From positions 1,674,001 to 1,738,000 of the forward strand of contig NC_019792.1 in the NCBI RefSeq assembly GCF_000230715.2: 64,000 nt of DNA, in the 5' to 3' direction. A program made the position numbers and the translations under genes. Below the pieces are notes generated by a model. It was not told the origin of the DNA and did no database searches. It was given only the letters and a program-made list of their open reading frames with translations. Below, piece after piece: positions 8,248 through 16,913 of this stretch (its first letter is position 1; each line of letters opens with the position of its first letter). The DNA comes from Natronobacterium gregoryi SP2. Its GTDB lineage: Archaea; Halobacteriota; Halobacteria; Halobacteriales; Natrialbaceae.

Positions 8248-10431
8248 TCACTCCGGAAAATGACACTTCGATCGAACCGGCCCGAGTCGCTGCTGGTCGG
8301 GGTCGCGGTTCGCACACTCGGGTGCTGCTCGCGGACACCGCGTCCGGAAGACACAGCCATCCGGTGGATCGATCGGGCTCGGAACCGTTCCGGGGAGCGG
8401 CCGACCGGATGGCTCGCCGTCGGCGTCGGTCGATGGAATCGCCTCGAGCAGCGCCTTCGTGTAGGGGTGGCTCGGCTGGTCGAACACGTGATCGACGGGA
8501 CCGACTTCCATCAGTTCACCGAGGTACATGACTGCGACGCGGTCCGCGACGTGTTCGACGACGCCGAGGTCGTGGGAGATACAGAGATACGTCAGATCGA
8601 GTTCCGCCTGGAGGTCGGCCAGGAGGTTGAGAATGCGCGCCTGTACCGACACGTCGAGTGCGGAGACGGGTTCGTCGAGGACGACGAGCCGTGGTTCGAG
8701 TGCGATCGCTCGAGCGACGGCGACGCGTTGTACTTGCCCACCCGAAAGTTCGTGTGGATAGCTCGTCGCGTGCCGGTCCGGAACGCCGACCTGCTCGAGT
8801 AGCTCCTGGACGCGTGCTTCTCTGCGCTCCCGGTTCCACCCGTGGCTGTGCAGCGGTTCGGCGACCGCTTTCTCGACTGTCAGCCGTGGATTGAGACTCG
8901 AGCGTGGGTCCTGGAAGACGACGCCGACGGCGGCGAGGTCGTCGTGGGTGCGTTCGGCCGCCGGTCCGACTGTTCGCCCGTCGAACCGAATCGTTCCCTC
9001 CGTCGGCGTCTCGAGCCCAGTCACGAGATTCGCAAGTGTCGACTTGCCACAGCCGCTTTCGCCGACGAGCGCGACCGTCTCACCCGACTGGACCGTGAGA
9101 TCGACATCGGTGACCGCTCGGAGCGACTCCTCGGTTCCGAGCAGTCGCTCGAGTGTCCCTTCCGAAAGCGAGTAGCGTTTCGAAACGGCCTCGAGTTCGA
9201 CGAGCGGCGGGTCGGAACCACACCTCTCGGCCTGTCGCCCCGATCGATCCGCACTCGAGCCGGCGACACCTTCGTTCGGACCGTCCCTTCCGGCCGCCGT
9301 CGCGGCCGAGGGGTCCGATGGGTGGCCCGTCCGTGCGGTGCTCTCGAGTGCGCTCGGTTCCCCACAGGTCGCACGACCCAGATCGCCTCCGAACTCGACC
9401 GTCGGAATCTTGCCGGCTCGACAGGCGTCGGTCGCGTGATCGCATCTCGGAGCGAACGAACAGCCGGTCCGCTCCTCGGTGGACTCGGGGACCGCTCCCT
9501 CGATCGTCGGCAAGCGAGCGCCGCGGGGAACGCGCTGGGGCAGACACTCGAGCAGCGATCTGGTGTAGGGATGACGCGGGGACTCGAGAATCCGCTCGGT
9601 CGGGCCGGTTTCGACCACGTCGCCGTCGTACATCACGACGACGCGATCGCAGAGTTCGACGACGACGCCGAGGTCGTGCGTGATCAGGAGGATTGCCGTG
9701 TCACGTTCTTCGTTGAGTTGCCGGAACCGGTCCAGCAACTGTGCCTGGGTCGTCGCGTCGAGTGCGGTCGTGGGTTCGTCGGCGATCAGTAACGATGGGT
9801 CGGTCGCGAGTGCGCTGGCGATACTGGCTCGCTGGCACATTCCGCCGGAGAGTTCGTGCGGATAGGCGTCGACGCGGTCTTCGGGGCTCGCGATTCCGAC
9901 CTGTTCCATGAGGTCGACGGCCCGGTCACGGTAATCACGCCACTCCGACCGGCGACTGAACGGCGGTACGTGGAGGTAGTCGAGGAGCCGCTGTGAGTCG
10001 GGCTGGTCGTGAATCTTGACCGATTCGGCAATCTGATCGCCGACGTCGAAGACGGGATTGAGCGTCTCGGTGGGGTTCTGGAACACCATCGAAACGGTCG
10101 TTCCGCGGAGCCTGCGAAGCTCTCTGTCGGTTGCGGCAGTCACGTCGATCCCGTCGAGCTGGATCGTTCCGTCGGTGATCTCGCCCGGGTCCTGTAAGCC
10201 GGCGATCGACTGGGCCGTTACCGACTTCCCGCAGCCACTTTCACCGACGAGACCGACGATTTCGCCGTCACCGACCGTCAGCGATGCACCGTCGACCGCG
10301 CGGACGACACCGTCCGGCGTTCGAAACGTTGTCTGTAGGTCGTCGACTGCGAGCAACGGCTGATCGGCGTCTCTCTCCCCGTTACTGGACGAGTCAGCGT
10401 CGAAAGGCGAATCTGTGTGAACTGAACGCAT
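8248..10431 (-). CDS. Dipeptide/oligopeptide ABC transporter, two ATPase domains in one protein (DppD-DppF type)
   Basis: A 727-residue protein holding two complete ABC ATPases. The first has Walker A GESGCGKS near residue 48, the signature LSGGMCQR and Walker B LLIADEP. It ends with the peptide-transporter cysteine segment GCSFAPRCDHATDAC. After a low-complexity linker rich in S, A, R and G, the second ATPase repeats the set: GESGCGKS, LSGGQVQR, LVVLDEP and GCVFRTRCPRAAPEC. It powers uptake by the two permeases just upstream, eight bases away. The start at 10431 follows the permease stop; the longer frame overlaps that gene. Bacterial systems usually encode DppD and DppF separately. Confidence 0.9.
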   Translation of the reverse strand: MRSVHTDSPFDADSSSNGERDADQPLLAVDDLQTTFRTPDGVVRAVDGASLTVGDGEIVGLVGESGCGKSVTAQSIAGLQDPGEITDGTIQLDGIDVTAATDRELRRLRGTTVSMVFQNPTETLNPVFDVGDQIAESVKIHDQPDSQRLLDYLHVPPFSRRSEWRDYRDRAVDLMEQVGIASPEDRVDAYPHELSGGMCQRASIASALATDPSLLIADEPTTALDATTQAQLLDRFRQLNEERDTAILLITHDLGVVVELCDRVVVMYDGDVVETGPTERILESPRHPYTRSLLECLPQRVPRGARLPTIEGAVPESTEERTGCSFAPRCDHATDACRAGKIPTVEFGGDLGRATCGEPSALESTARTGHPSDPSAATAAGRDGPNEGVAGSSADRSGRQAERCGSDPPLVELEAVSKRYSLSEGTLERLLGTEESLRAVTDVDLTVQSGETVALVGESGCGKSTLANLVTGLETPTEGTIRFDGRTVGPAAERTHDDLAAVGVVFQDPRSSLNPRLTVEKAVAEPLHSHGWNRERREARVQELLEQVGVPDRHATSYPHELSGGQVQRVAVARAIALEPRLVVLDEPVSALDVSVQARILNLLADLQAELDLTYLCISHDLGVVEHVADRVAVMYLGELMEVGPVDHVFDQPSHPYTKALLEAIPSTDADGEPSGRPLPGTVPSPIDPPDGCVFRTRCPRAAPECANRDPDQQRLGPVRSKCHFPE

Positions 10432-10439
10432 CGTTGTAC

Positions 10440-11348
10440 TTAGGTCGGTTTCTCGAGGGTCGCGTCGTGTTTCGGATCGAGTACGTCTCGGAGCCCGTCC
10501 CCGAGCAGGTTGAACCCGAGGACGGTGAGCATGATCGCTGCGCCCGGCGCGTTCGCGATCCACCAGGCGTCACGGAGGTGGTGGCGGCCGGCCGACAGCA
10601 TCGTCCCCCACTCCGGGGTCGGCGGCTGTGCGCCGAGGCCGATAAACGAGAGGCCGGCGGTTCCCAGGATGACCGTGCCCAGATTCATCGTAGCGAGGAC
10701 GACGACCGGGCTGACGACGTTGGGCAGGAGATGTCGAACTGCGATTCGAGGCCGGGAGACGCCCATGAGCTGTGCTGCGTCGATGAACTCGCGTTCTCGC
10801 ATCGAGAGCACGCTCCCGCGGACGATCCGGGCGTAAGACCCCCAGCCGACGACCGCGAGTGCGATCATCACGTTTCGCAGGCTGGGGCCGAGTATCCCCG
10901 CGATCACGAGCGCGAGCACGAGCCCCGGGAACGCGAGCTGGACGTCGACCAGCCGCATCAGGAACTCGTCGACCCAGCCGCCGACGTAGCCGGCGACGAG
11001 ACCGATTGCCGAGCCCAGGACGAGCCTGATCGCAGTGACGGCGACGGCGATCCCGAGCGACAGGCGAGCACCGTAGAGCAGCCGGGAAAACACGTCCCGC
11101 CCGAGTTGATCCGTTCCCAGTGGATGGGCCAGCGACGGTCCCTGCAACCGGTTTGCCAGCCCCTGACTCGTCGGGTCGTGTGGCGCGACGACGGGGCCGA
11201 CGATAGCGACGACCACCACCGTCGCGACGACCACGAGACCCGCAGCGTTGAGCGGATTTGCGAAAAACACGGCCAGTTTCCGCGAACGGCACAGCGCACG
11301 GTACCGCCGCTGAAGGCTTCGTCCGACCGAGACGATTCCGTCGATCAT
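10440..11348 (-). CDS. Peptide ABC transporter permease (DppC type)
   Basis: A 302-residue membrane protein with about six hydrophobic segments. It has the permease EAA-like loop around EFIDAAQLMGVSRPRIAVRH and the DppC-specific signature HPLGTDQLGRDVFSRLL near residue 85. It forms the translocation pore with the DppB-type protein. Its ATG overlaps the stop of that gene by four bases (ATGA), and it is followed eight bases later by the ATPase gene, so one operon is clear. Confidence 0.92.
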   Translation of the reverse strand: MIDGIVSVGRSLQRRYRALCRSRKLAVFFANPLNAAGLVVVATVVVVAIVGPVVAPHDPTSQGLANRLQGPSLAHPLGTDQLGRDVFSRLLYGARLSLGIAVAVTAIRLVLGSAIGLVAGYVGGWVDEFLMRLVDVQLAFPGLVLALVIAGILGPSLRNVMIALAVVGWGSYARIVRGSVLSMREREFIDAAQLMGVSRPRIAVRHLLPNVVSPVVVLATMNLGTVILGTAGLSFIGLGAQPPTPEWGTMLSAGRHHLRDAWWIANAPGAAIMLTVLGFNLLGDGLRDVLDPKHDATLEKPT

Positions 11349-12295
11349 CTCGTCTCACCCCCGAGCGCAACCCGCGGATCGAGATAGTGGTACGCCAGGT
11401 CGACGAACAGGTTCGTGACGACGAACACGACCGCCGTAAAGAGGGCAATACCTTGAACGACCGGGTAGTTACGGTCGAACACCGCATCGACCAGCAGCGT
11501 TCCGAGTCCCGGCCGCTGGAAGACGATTTCGACGACGACCGCCCCGTTCAACAACGATCCCAACTGCAGTCCGAGAACCGTCACGACGGGAACGAGCGCG
11601 TTCCGGAGCGCGTGTTTGTAGACGACGATCCGCTCCCGTAATCCCCTTGACCGGGCGGCGTCGACGTACCCCGCCTCGAGCACTTCGAGCATCGAGGCTC
11701 TGACGAGGCGGGTCAGGATGGCCGCCATCCCGGTTCCGAGCGTGATCGCCGGCAGGATCAGCCGGTCGTAACTTCCTGCCCCGGCGACCGGTGTGATGCC
11801 GAGCGTGAGCGCAAACACCAGAATAAGCAGGTAGCCGAGCCAGAAATTCGGCATCGAAACGCCGAGCAACGCGCCGAGTTGACTCGCGTAATCGATCGAC
11901 GTTCCCCGATAGACGGCACTGAGGACGCCGGTCGGAACCGCGATTGCGAGTGCGACGACCATCCCAGCAACGGCCAACTCGAGGGTGAACGGTACCGCCT
12001 CGAGAATGAGCGTCGAAACGGGCGTGTCGCTGTAGTAGGACGTGCCGAAATCGCCGCGGACGATGTCGGTGAGCCAGTTTGCGTACTGGATTGGAACCGG
12101 ATCTTCGAGGCCGTGTTCCGTCCGAAACGCTTCGATTTCGGCTGCGGACGGCTGTCGATCGAGTTGCTGTCTGAGGATCACGTTCGCCGGATCGCCGGGC
12201 GTGAGAAAGACCAGCCCGTAGGTGACGACCGAGACGCCAAACGCCACGCAAAGCGCCGTCAACAGCCGGTACGTGAGGTAGTTGATGTGTCTCAT
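11345..12295 (-). CDS. Peptide ABC transporter permease (DppB type)
   Basis: A 316-residue inner-membrane permease. It starts with the DppB-type N-terminus MRHINYLTYRLLTALCVAFG and the motif TPGDPANVIL. It continues with about six membrane segments and the loop ARSRGLRERIVVYKHALRNA, which contacts the ATPase. It sits eight bases after the binding-protein gene and overlaps the next permease. Substrates are probably di- or oligopeptides, although this family in archaea also carries sugars and nickel. Confidence 0.92.
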   Translation of the reverse strand: MRHINYLTYRLLTALCVAFGVSVVTYGLVFLTPGDPANVILRQQLDRQPSAAEIEAFRTEHGLEDPVPIQYANWLTDIVRGDFGTSYYSDTPVSTLILEAVPFTLELAVAGMVVALAIAVPTGVLSAVYRGTSIDYASQLGALLGVSMPNFWLGYLLILVFALTLGITPVAGAGSYDRLILPAITLGTGMAAILTRLVRASMLEVLEAGYVDAARSRGLRERIVVYKHALRNALVPVVTVLGLQLGSLLNGAVVVEIVFQRPGLGTLLVDAVFDRNYPVVQGIALFTAVVFVVTNLFVDLAYHYLDPRVALGGETR

Positions 12296-12303
12296 CCGTC
12301 ACG

Positions 12304-13851
12304 TCAGGTCGTTCTCGCAAGATCGTGCCACTCGACGAGGGCGGCGATCGGATGGAGGTCGATTCCCTCGAGAGTAGCGTCGAACGCGACGGCGTCTTCC
12401 TGGTAGTACAGTGGGACGACGACGGCGGCGTCTACGATCTGTCGCTGTGCCGCGACGTACGCCTCGTATTTCTCGTCCGGATCGTGCGTCTGATATCCCG
12501 TCTCGATCAGGTCGTCGACGTCGCCGCCGAGGTTGTACAGCCCAGTCCCGTCGGCCTCGTAGAGGTCGTTGTTCTCGATCCCCCTCGTGTGGAAATTCTC
12601 CCACATGATATAGTCCGCAGCGGGGCTGTTCGAACCGGTACTGCCGAGCTCGAGGTGGAACTCGCCGCTGTCCGTTCGGTCCTGGAGCGACGCCCGCTCG
12701 AGGATTTTGATATCGACGGTGACGCCGATGTCGTCGAACTCGGCCTGGAGGATCTGGGCGAGGTCCCGTCCGTTGTCCATGTCGTTGTCCACGAGACAGG
12801 TCAGCTCCTCCCCGTCGTAGGACGATTGGTCGACGAGGTCACGGGCGGTCGCTCGGTCGCGTTCGTAGGTCGGCAGTTCCGAGTCGACGGCCCAGTCGAC
12901 GACGGTCGATATCGGGCCGCGTGCGGGCTCGCCGATCTCCTCAAGTACCGTTTCGACGATTTCTTCCTGCGAAATAGCGTAGTTGAGTGCTCGGCGGAAG
13001 TGGACGTCGTCCGTCGGCGTTCGATGGATATTGATCCAGACGGACGTCGCACCCGACGACTGCTGGGTTGTCAGTCGGATGTCGTCGCGCTCCCGGAGCG
13101 ACGAGACGCGACTCTTCGCCGGATCGTAGATCACGTCGACGTCGCCGCTGACGAGCAGGTCCGTGCGGGTCGTTTCGTCCTCGGCTGCCCGAAACGTGAG
13201 TTCGCTGGGATTCGGTTTGCCACCCCAGTAGTCGTCGAACCGTTCGACGCGAACGTACTGGCCGTTTTCGATCTCTTCGAGCGTGAACGGCCCGGTGCCG
13301 ATGATCTCGCCTGCTTGCCGGTCGGCTTCCGGCGGTTGGATGTCGATCATGTTGTGCGCGATCGTTCCCGGAAAGCCGGGGAACGGATCTCGGTTTTCGA
13401 ATTCGACCGTGTAGTCGTCGATTTTCGTGACGCTGCCGGGTTCCAGGTGGAGCCAGCCGTGGACGAAATCACCGCGGTCGGTGAGGATGTCCTCCTCGAA
13501 GGAGTGGACGACATCGTCGGCGGTGAGTTCGTCGCCGTTGTGGAACCGAACGCCTTCCCGGAGTTCGAACACCCACGTCGTGTCGTCGGTCGCGTTCCAG
13601 TCGGCTGCCAGCCACGGTTTCGGCTGCATGTCGTCGGTTCCCCAGACCAGTGGTTCGACGACGCGCGTCCAGTAGGGTGCCATTCCTCCCCACGTATCGT
13701 ACGAGTCCGTCGAGGTGGGGTCGGACGACAGAGCGATCGTGAACCCCGTGTCGTTCTCTCGGGAGGCAGACTCCGCACAGCCTGCGAACCCGGCGATTCC
13801 GCCACCGACGATGCCGGCGAGAACGCGTCGGCGAGAGGCCTCGAGCGTCAT
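12304..13851 (-). CDS. Peptide ABC transporter substrate-binding lipoprotein (SBP_bac_5)
   Basis: A 515-residue extracytoplasmic binding protein, first gene of the four-gene uptake operon. It has a Tat signal (SRRRVLAGIVGGGIAG) with lipobox FAGC near residue 25. The family features follow: WGGMAPYWTRVVEPLVWG, LREGVRFHNGDELTADDVV near 100, and FRRALNYAISQEEIV near 300. The frame is open for 29 codons further upstream, but the signal peptide fixes the start at 13851. Cys-family members bind peptides; the exact ligand is not visible. Confidence 0.92.
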   Translation of the reverse strand: MTLEASRRRVLAGIVGGGIAGFAGCAESASRENDTGFTIALSSDPTSTDSYDTWGGMAPYWTRVVEPLVWGTDDMQPKPWLAADWNATDDTTWVFELREGVRFHNGDELTADDVVHSFEEDILTDRGDFVHGWLHLEPGSVTKIDDYTVEFENRDPFPGFPGTIAHNMIDIQPPEADRQAGEIIGTGPFTLEEIENGQYVRVERFDDYWGGKPNPSELTFRAAEDETTRTDLLVSGDVDVIYDPAKSRVSSLRERDDIRLTTQQSSGATSVWINIHRTPTDDVHFRRALNYAISQEEIVETVLEEIGEPARGPISTVVDWAVDSELPTYERDRATARDLVDQSSYDGEELTCLVDNDMDNGRDLAQILQAEFDDIGVTVDIKILERASLQDRTDSGEFHLELGSTGSNSPAADYIMWENFHTRGIENNDLYEADGTGLYNLGGDVDDLIETGYQTHDPDEKYEAYVAAQRQIVDAAVVVPLYYQEDAVAFDATLEGIDLHPIAALVEWHDLARTT

Positions 13852-14024
13852 TCTTGGACCACTCGAGAGCCGAGGGCAGTGGTTACGAGGACCGAAACGG
13901 CAGTTGTCCTCGCCGAGTTCGGCTGTTTGCGGTCGCAACGTGGTGTTCGTCGGCGGTGACTCCCGTTAGGGCGACGTGTTGCAATCATTGAACAACTGTA
14001 TTTGCTGTATTGAAAATGTACTTG
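13852..14024. other. Upstream region of the peptide transporter operon
   Basis: This 173-bp spacer ends in a clearly AT-rich stretch (about 13982-14024) unlike its surroundings. It is the likely promoter region of the operon reading leftwards. If so, the message has a leader of roughly 100 bases. No single TATA box stands out enough to name. Confidence 0.35.
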
Positions 14025-14348
14025 TTAACGATTTCGATGTCTCGGAGTCGTTTCGATCACGGTCGAGGACTGCACATCGGATTCCGACCGGTAGAAGCGA
14101 TTCGGCGACAGCAGATAGCCGCGAGTGTGTTCGGCCGCCGACTCACGCAGGCGTTGCTCGAGAGGTGTCACGGAATCACACCAGATGGCTTCCGACGACG
14201 GCACCGACCGTTCGATCGAAAGCGGTCGATGCACCGCCCCGAGAACAGGCGTCTCGAGCGGGGAGTCGAACGGTCGACGGCTCGTTCCGGTCGACCGAAC
14301 CGGCTGGCTGCCGTCGACATCGTATCGTTGTCCGCCGAGAACGATCAC
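14025..14348 (-). CDS. Small hypothetical protein, translationally coupled
   Basis: A 107-residue frame with a GTG start whose GTGA overlaps the stop of the membrane protein gene before it. That coupling and haloarchaeal codon use support a real gene. The protein begins with IVLGGQRYDVDGS, has S-V-T-P-L-E-Q-R-L near the middle and a basic tail ending RHRNR. No membrane segment or known motif is visible. It may assist the upstream DUF6498-like protein; this is an inference from the overlap only. Confidence 0.55.
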   Translation of the reverse strand: MIVLGGQRYDVDGSQPVRSTGTSRRPFDSPLETPVLGAVHRPLSIERSVPSSEAIWCDSVTPLEQRLRESAAEHTRGYLLSPNRFYRSESDVQSSTVIETTPRHRNR

Positions 14349-15790
14349 CCATCGGGAACCGCCCGATGCCAGAGATGTGACGCAAGAAACAACAGAAGAA
14401 ACGCCCCGGCCAGGACGCCGTCTTCGAACTCCTCCAGCGTATCGGGGGCGAGAAACGCGACGGTGCCGGCGAGGACGCCCGCAACCACCATCACGACCGA
14501 ACCAACTGCGAACCGGCGATCGATCGGCTCGAGTGCGATCGTCTCGAGAGGTAACTCGAACGCTTCGGCGACACGGTCAGGTTCGGCGACCGGGCCGAGC
14601 AGTCGGTCAGTCTTACCCGAGCCCCAGCCCGCTGTCACCCGGATCGTTCGCGTTCCGAGGAGCCGGTCGAAGAGGCGATCCTGTTCGATCGTTGCGATCC
14701 GTATCTCGTCGATCCGAACCGCCCACTGTGGCTCCGCGAGAAAGCGGTCGTACGCGACGAGGTGGTCGTCGCGACGCTGGTACTCGAGCGTGCCGTACTC
14801 GAGGTAGTACATGATATACTGGACTGCGATCACCGCGATCACTAGCAGAACGGTCGCGACGACGCCGATCCAGAAGACCGTCACGGACCCGGTCCAGACC
14901 ACGACGACGAGGACGACGAACAACCAGACGCCGGCGAAGAAGATGGTGTAAACTGCCGTCGCCAGGAGCGCGACGAACAGCCCCTCGAGAACGACAGTCC
15001 GTGCCGGTCGAACTCTTGTCTCCGGCGGCGTCGTCGGTGCCCGGACGGGGTCGAGAGCGTCACTCGGTTCCGGGTCGGCGAACCAGGCGACGAATCGATC
15101 GACGAACCGGTTCGTGTCCTCGTCCGTGCGGTTCGCACGGTACGCCGACCACTCGACAGCCAGTTTCACACACACGACGATCACGAGAACGGCCGTCGAT
15201 CCGATAGCGAGCCCGACGGTGACGCCGACGAACGCGAGCGCGAACAGCAACGCGAACACCTGTCTTGCGGGCGTCTCGATGACGGCATAGGGAGAAACTC
15301 GTTCGTACCGTCGCCCGTGGAAATACTGGCGTCTCGTCTCCAGAAACTGCCCGACAAGCAGGACACTGACGCTCAGCAAGACCGCAGTCGACTCCAGCGT
15401 CCACTCTCCCTGGAAACCGATGTATGCGATGACGCCGAAGACGACTGCATACAGTGTGACGGAGACGACCACACCGAGCGCGAACGGGACGTTTCGGACG
15501 TGGATCGGCGGCAGCGACTCGAACGGGCGCAGTGTCCCCCGTTTTCCCGTCAGCAGGGCGTCCGATGCCGACACGACGCCGTCCCGGTCCGGTGGCGGTC
15601 GCTGGGCGAACAGCGCCGTTCCACCCGCCAGCAGCAGCGACAGCAGGAGTTCGACGCCGTAGATCACGACGAGCGTCTCCGGGTCCCACTCGAGGGCGAC
15701 GACGCCGACGAGTGGAACGAGGTTCGCCAGGAGAATCGGCACAAAGCCGGCCGTCTCGTCGTTCCGCTCGAGGAGTCGCGGGGACCGCAT
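14345..15790 (-). CDS. DUF6498-like integral membrane protein
   Basis: A 481-residue protein. The N-terminal half is strongly hydrophobic with several membrane segments (for example LVPLVGVVALEW and VVIYGVELLLSLLLAGGTAL), and another cluster lies near residues 290-350. It resembles the haloarchaeal DUF6498 family. The C-terminal 130 residues after the second membrane cluster read like a PH-type small domain (YDRFLAEPQWAVRIDEIRI, then FDRLLGTRTIRVTAG). The start ATG at 15790 has a TATA-like TTTATGTAAA about 28 bases ahead on its strand (15812-15821). Function unknown. Confidence 0.7.
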   Translation of the reverse strand: MRSPRLLERNDETAGFVPILLANLVPLVGVVALEWDPETLVVIYGVELLLSLLLAGGTALFAQRPPPDRDGVVSASDALLTGKRGTLRPFESLPPIHVRNVPFALGVVVSVTLYAVVFGVIAYIGFQGEWTLESTAVLLSVSVLLVGQFLETRRQYFHGRRYERVSPYAVIETPARQVFALLFALAFVGVTVGLAIGSTAVLVIVVCVKLAVEWSAYRANRTDEDTNRFVDRFVAWFADPEPSDALDPVRAPTTPPETRVRPARTVVLEGLFVALLATAVYTIFFAGVWLFVVLVVVVWTGSVTVFWIGVVATVLLVIAVIAVQYIMYYLEYGTLEYQRRDDHLVAYDRFLAEPQWAVRIDEIRIATIEQDRLFDRLLGTRTIRVTAGWGSGKTDRLLGPVAEPDRVAEAFELPLETIALEPIDRRFAVGSVVMVVAGVLAGTVAFLAPDTLEEFEDGVLAGAFLLLFLASHLWHRAVPDG

Positions 15791-15854
15791 TCTTCCCACA
15801 CTTGACCGGGATTTTACATAAACTATCTGCTTCACGCGATCGACCGGCGTTTTC

Positions 15855-15935
15855 GTACTGCCGGACAGCAGTCGATGAAGAGAGTTCGCCGGACGGAAGC
15901 GCCGAATTCCCCCCGTAGTTCTGTTCGACAGTATC
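15855..15935. repeat. Inverted motif pair, copy 1 (TACTGnCGnACAG ends)
   Basis: GTACTGCCGGACAG at 15855 and its near inverse CTGTTCGACAGTAT at 15921 bound an 81-bp stretch. A second pair with the same end motif bounds 24124-24234. It could be a small non-autonomous element or a paired binding site. Confidence 0.4.
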
Positions 15936-16027
15936 AGAACCCGGCCGAACCGAAGTAGCCACACCGTCGAACCGTTTGTCGTCGACGCTACTGCTATCAA
16001 ATTGCCAGTTCGGTTTGGAAAGCCAGT

Positions 16028-16229
16028 GAACCGCCTCGGGGGCACGCGGTTCGAGACGCAAAGTGTCTCGTCATCAAGCGAGACCAGCGGTCTTGCAGAC
16101 ATCGCGGAGCTTTGCTCCGCTCATACGGTTTGCTGTACCGATTTCCCGGCGCGACCGCGAGCCATCCTGTGGTCGCGCCGGAACTGACTGACAGCAAACC
16201 GTCTCAGTCACGGAAATCTCTGATTTCCG
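16028..16229. repeat. Cluster of consecutive hairpins before the dolichol-kinase-like gene
   Basis: Inverted repeats follow one another. GAACCGC/GCGGTTC is at 16028-16052, CGAGAC/GTCTCG at 16052-16070, AGACC/GGTCT at 16081-16093 and GCGGAGC/GCTCCGC at 16104-16120. A nested pair follows, with a 12-bp outer stem (16125-16136 with 16191-16202) around an 11-bp inner stem (16146-16156 with 16171-16181). The last is CGGAAAT/ATTTCCG at 16211-16229. Every stem listed is a perfect match. Confidence 0.6.
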
Positions 16230-16328
16230 TCCGACCCCGAGGCACTCGGCCTGCTCCGCCTGTAGACGGTGCCAGACCGAGAATCGTAACCGACGGACTG
16301 AAGGTCTCGTTGTTCGACGGGAGACGTG

Positions 16329-16913
16329 ATGGCCGACGAACTGAAGCGACGACTCGTCCATGCGAGCGGATCGGGACTGGTCGCACTCTATCTGCTCGCG
16401 AACTATCTCTCGGTCGGACTCGCCTGGTCGCGGTTCCAGGTTTTGATGGTGGTCCTCGCGGTCGGTGCGCTCGCACTCGAGTTCGTCCGTCTCCGAATCG
16501 GACTGGACTGGTGGATCTACGAGAAGCTCACCCGCGAGTACGAACAGGAGAAGATCGCCGGCTACGGGCTCTACATGATCAGCATGACGGTCGTCGTCTT
16601 GCTCTTCGAGCCCCAGATCGCGCTGCCGGCGATGTTGATGCTCGCGCTGGGCGATCCGATCAGCGGCGCGGTCTCGGACAACACGCTGAAACGCGTGAAG
16701 GGACCGAAAGTGCTCGGTACGATGTTCGTCGTGAGCGCGATCCTGGCTTCCCCGTTCCTCTACGAGCACCCGCTCGCAGTTGTCGGGGCAGCACTGGGGG
16801 CGACCCTCGCCGACGGGATCAAACTCTCCATTCGTGGCTACATCGTCGACGACAACCTGACGATCCCCATCTACGCGAGCGTACTGGCCTGGGTCGTCCT
16901 GTGGCTACTGTAG
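16329..16913 (+). CDS. Dolichol kinase-like membrane protein
   Basis: A 194-residue hydrophobic protein with about five or six membrane segments. Its pattern matches archaeal proteins annotated as dolichol kinase or CTP-dependent polyprenol kinases. The N-terminus MADELKRRLVHASGSGLVA has the conserved R-R-x-x-H, and LALGDPISGAVSD resembles the family's nucleotide-binding GD-x-x-A/S segment. K-R-V-K-G-P-K-V-L-G-T and ADGIKLSI follow. The start ATG at 16329 is preceded by a GTG that would add one residue. It may phosphorylate polyprenol for lipid-linked glycans; this is family-based. Confidence 0.65.
   Translation: MADELKRRLVHASGSGLVALYLLANYLSVGLAWSRFQVLMVVLAVGALALEFVRLRIGLDWWIYEKLTREYEQEKIAGYGLYMISMTVVVLLFEPQIALPAMLMLALGDPISGAVSDNTLKRVKGPKVLGTMFVVSAILASPFLYEHPLAVVGAALGATLADGIKLSIRGYIVDDNLTIPIYASVLAWVVLWLL

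Larger units (their letters stand above)
15791..16328. other. 538-bp spacer of repeats and hairpins, no gene seen
   Basis: Neither strand has a convincing gene. The left end holds the promoter of the DUF6498-like gene. An inverted motif pair (15855-15935) and a run of hairpins (16028-16229) follow and are listed separately. Confidence 0.6.

Noticed and set aside
10284-11387. A 367-codon plus-strand frame across the permease gene
   Set aside because: It is antisense to a clear DppC-type permease and full of H, R and D with no membrane or domain pattern.
16125-16202. Nested hairpin considered as a tRNA or known riboswitch
   Set aside because: It has no anticodon-like loop, no T-loop sequence, and I recognise no riboswitch core.
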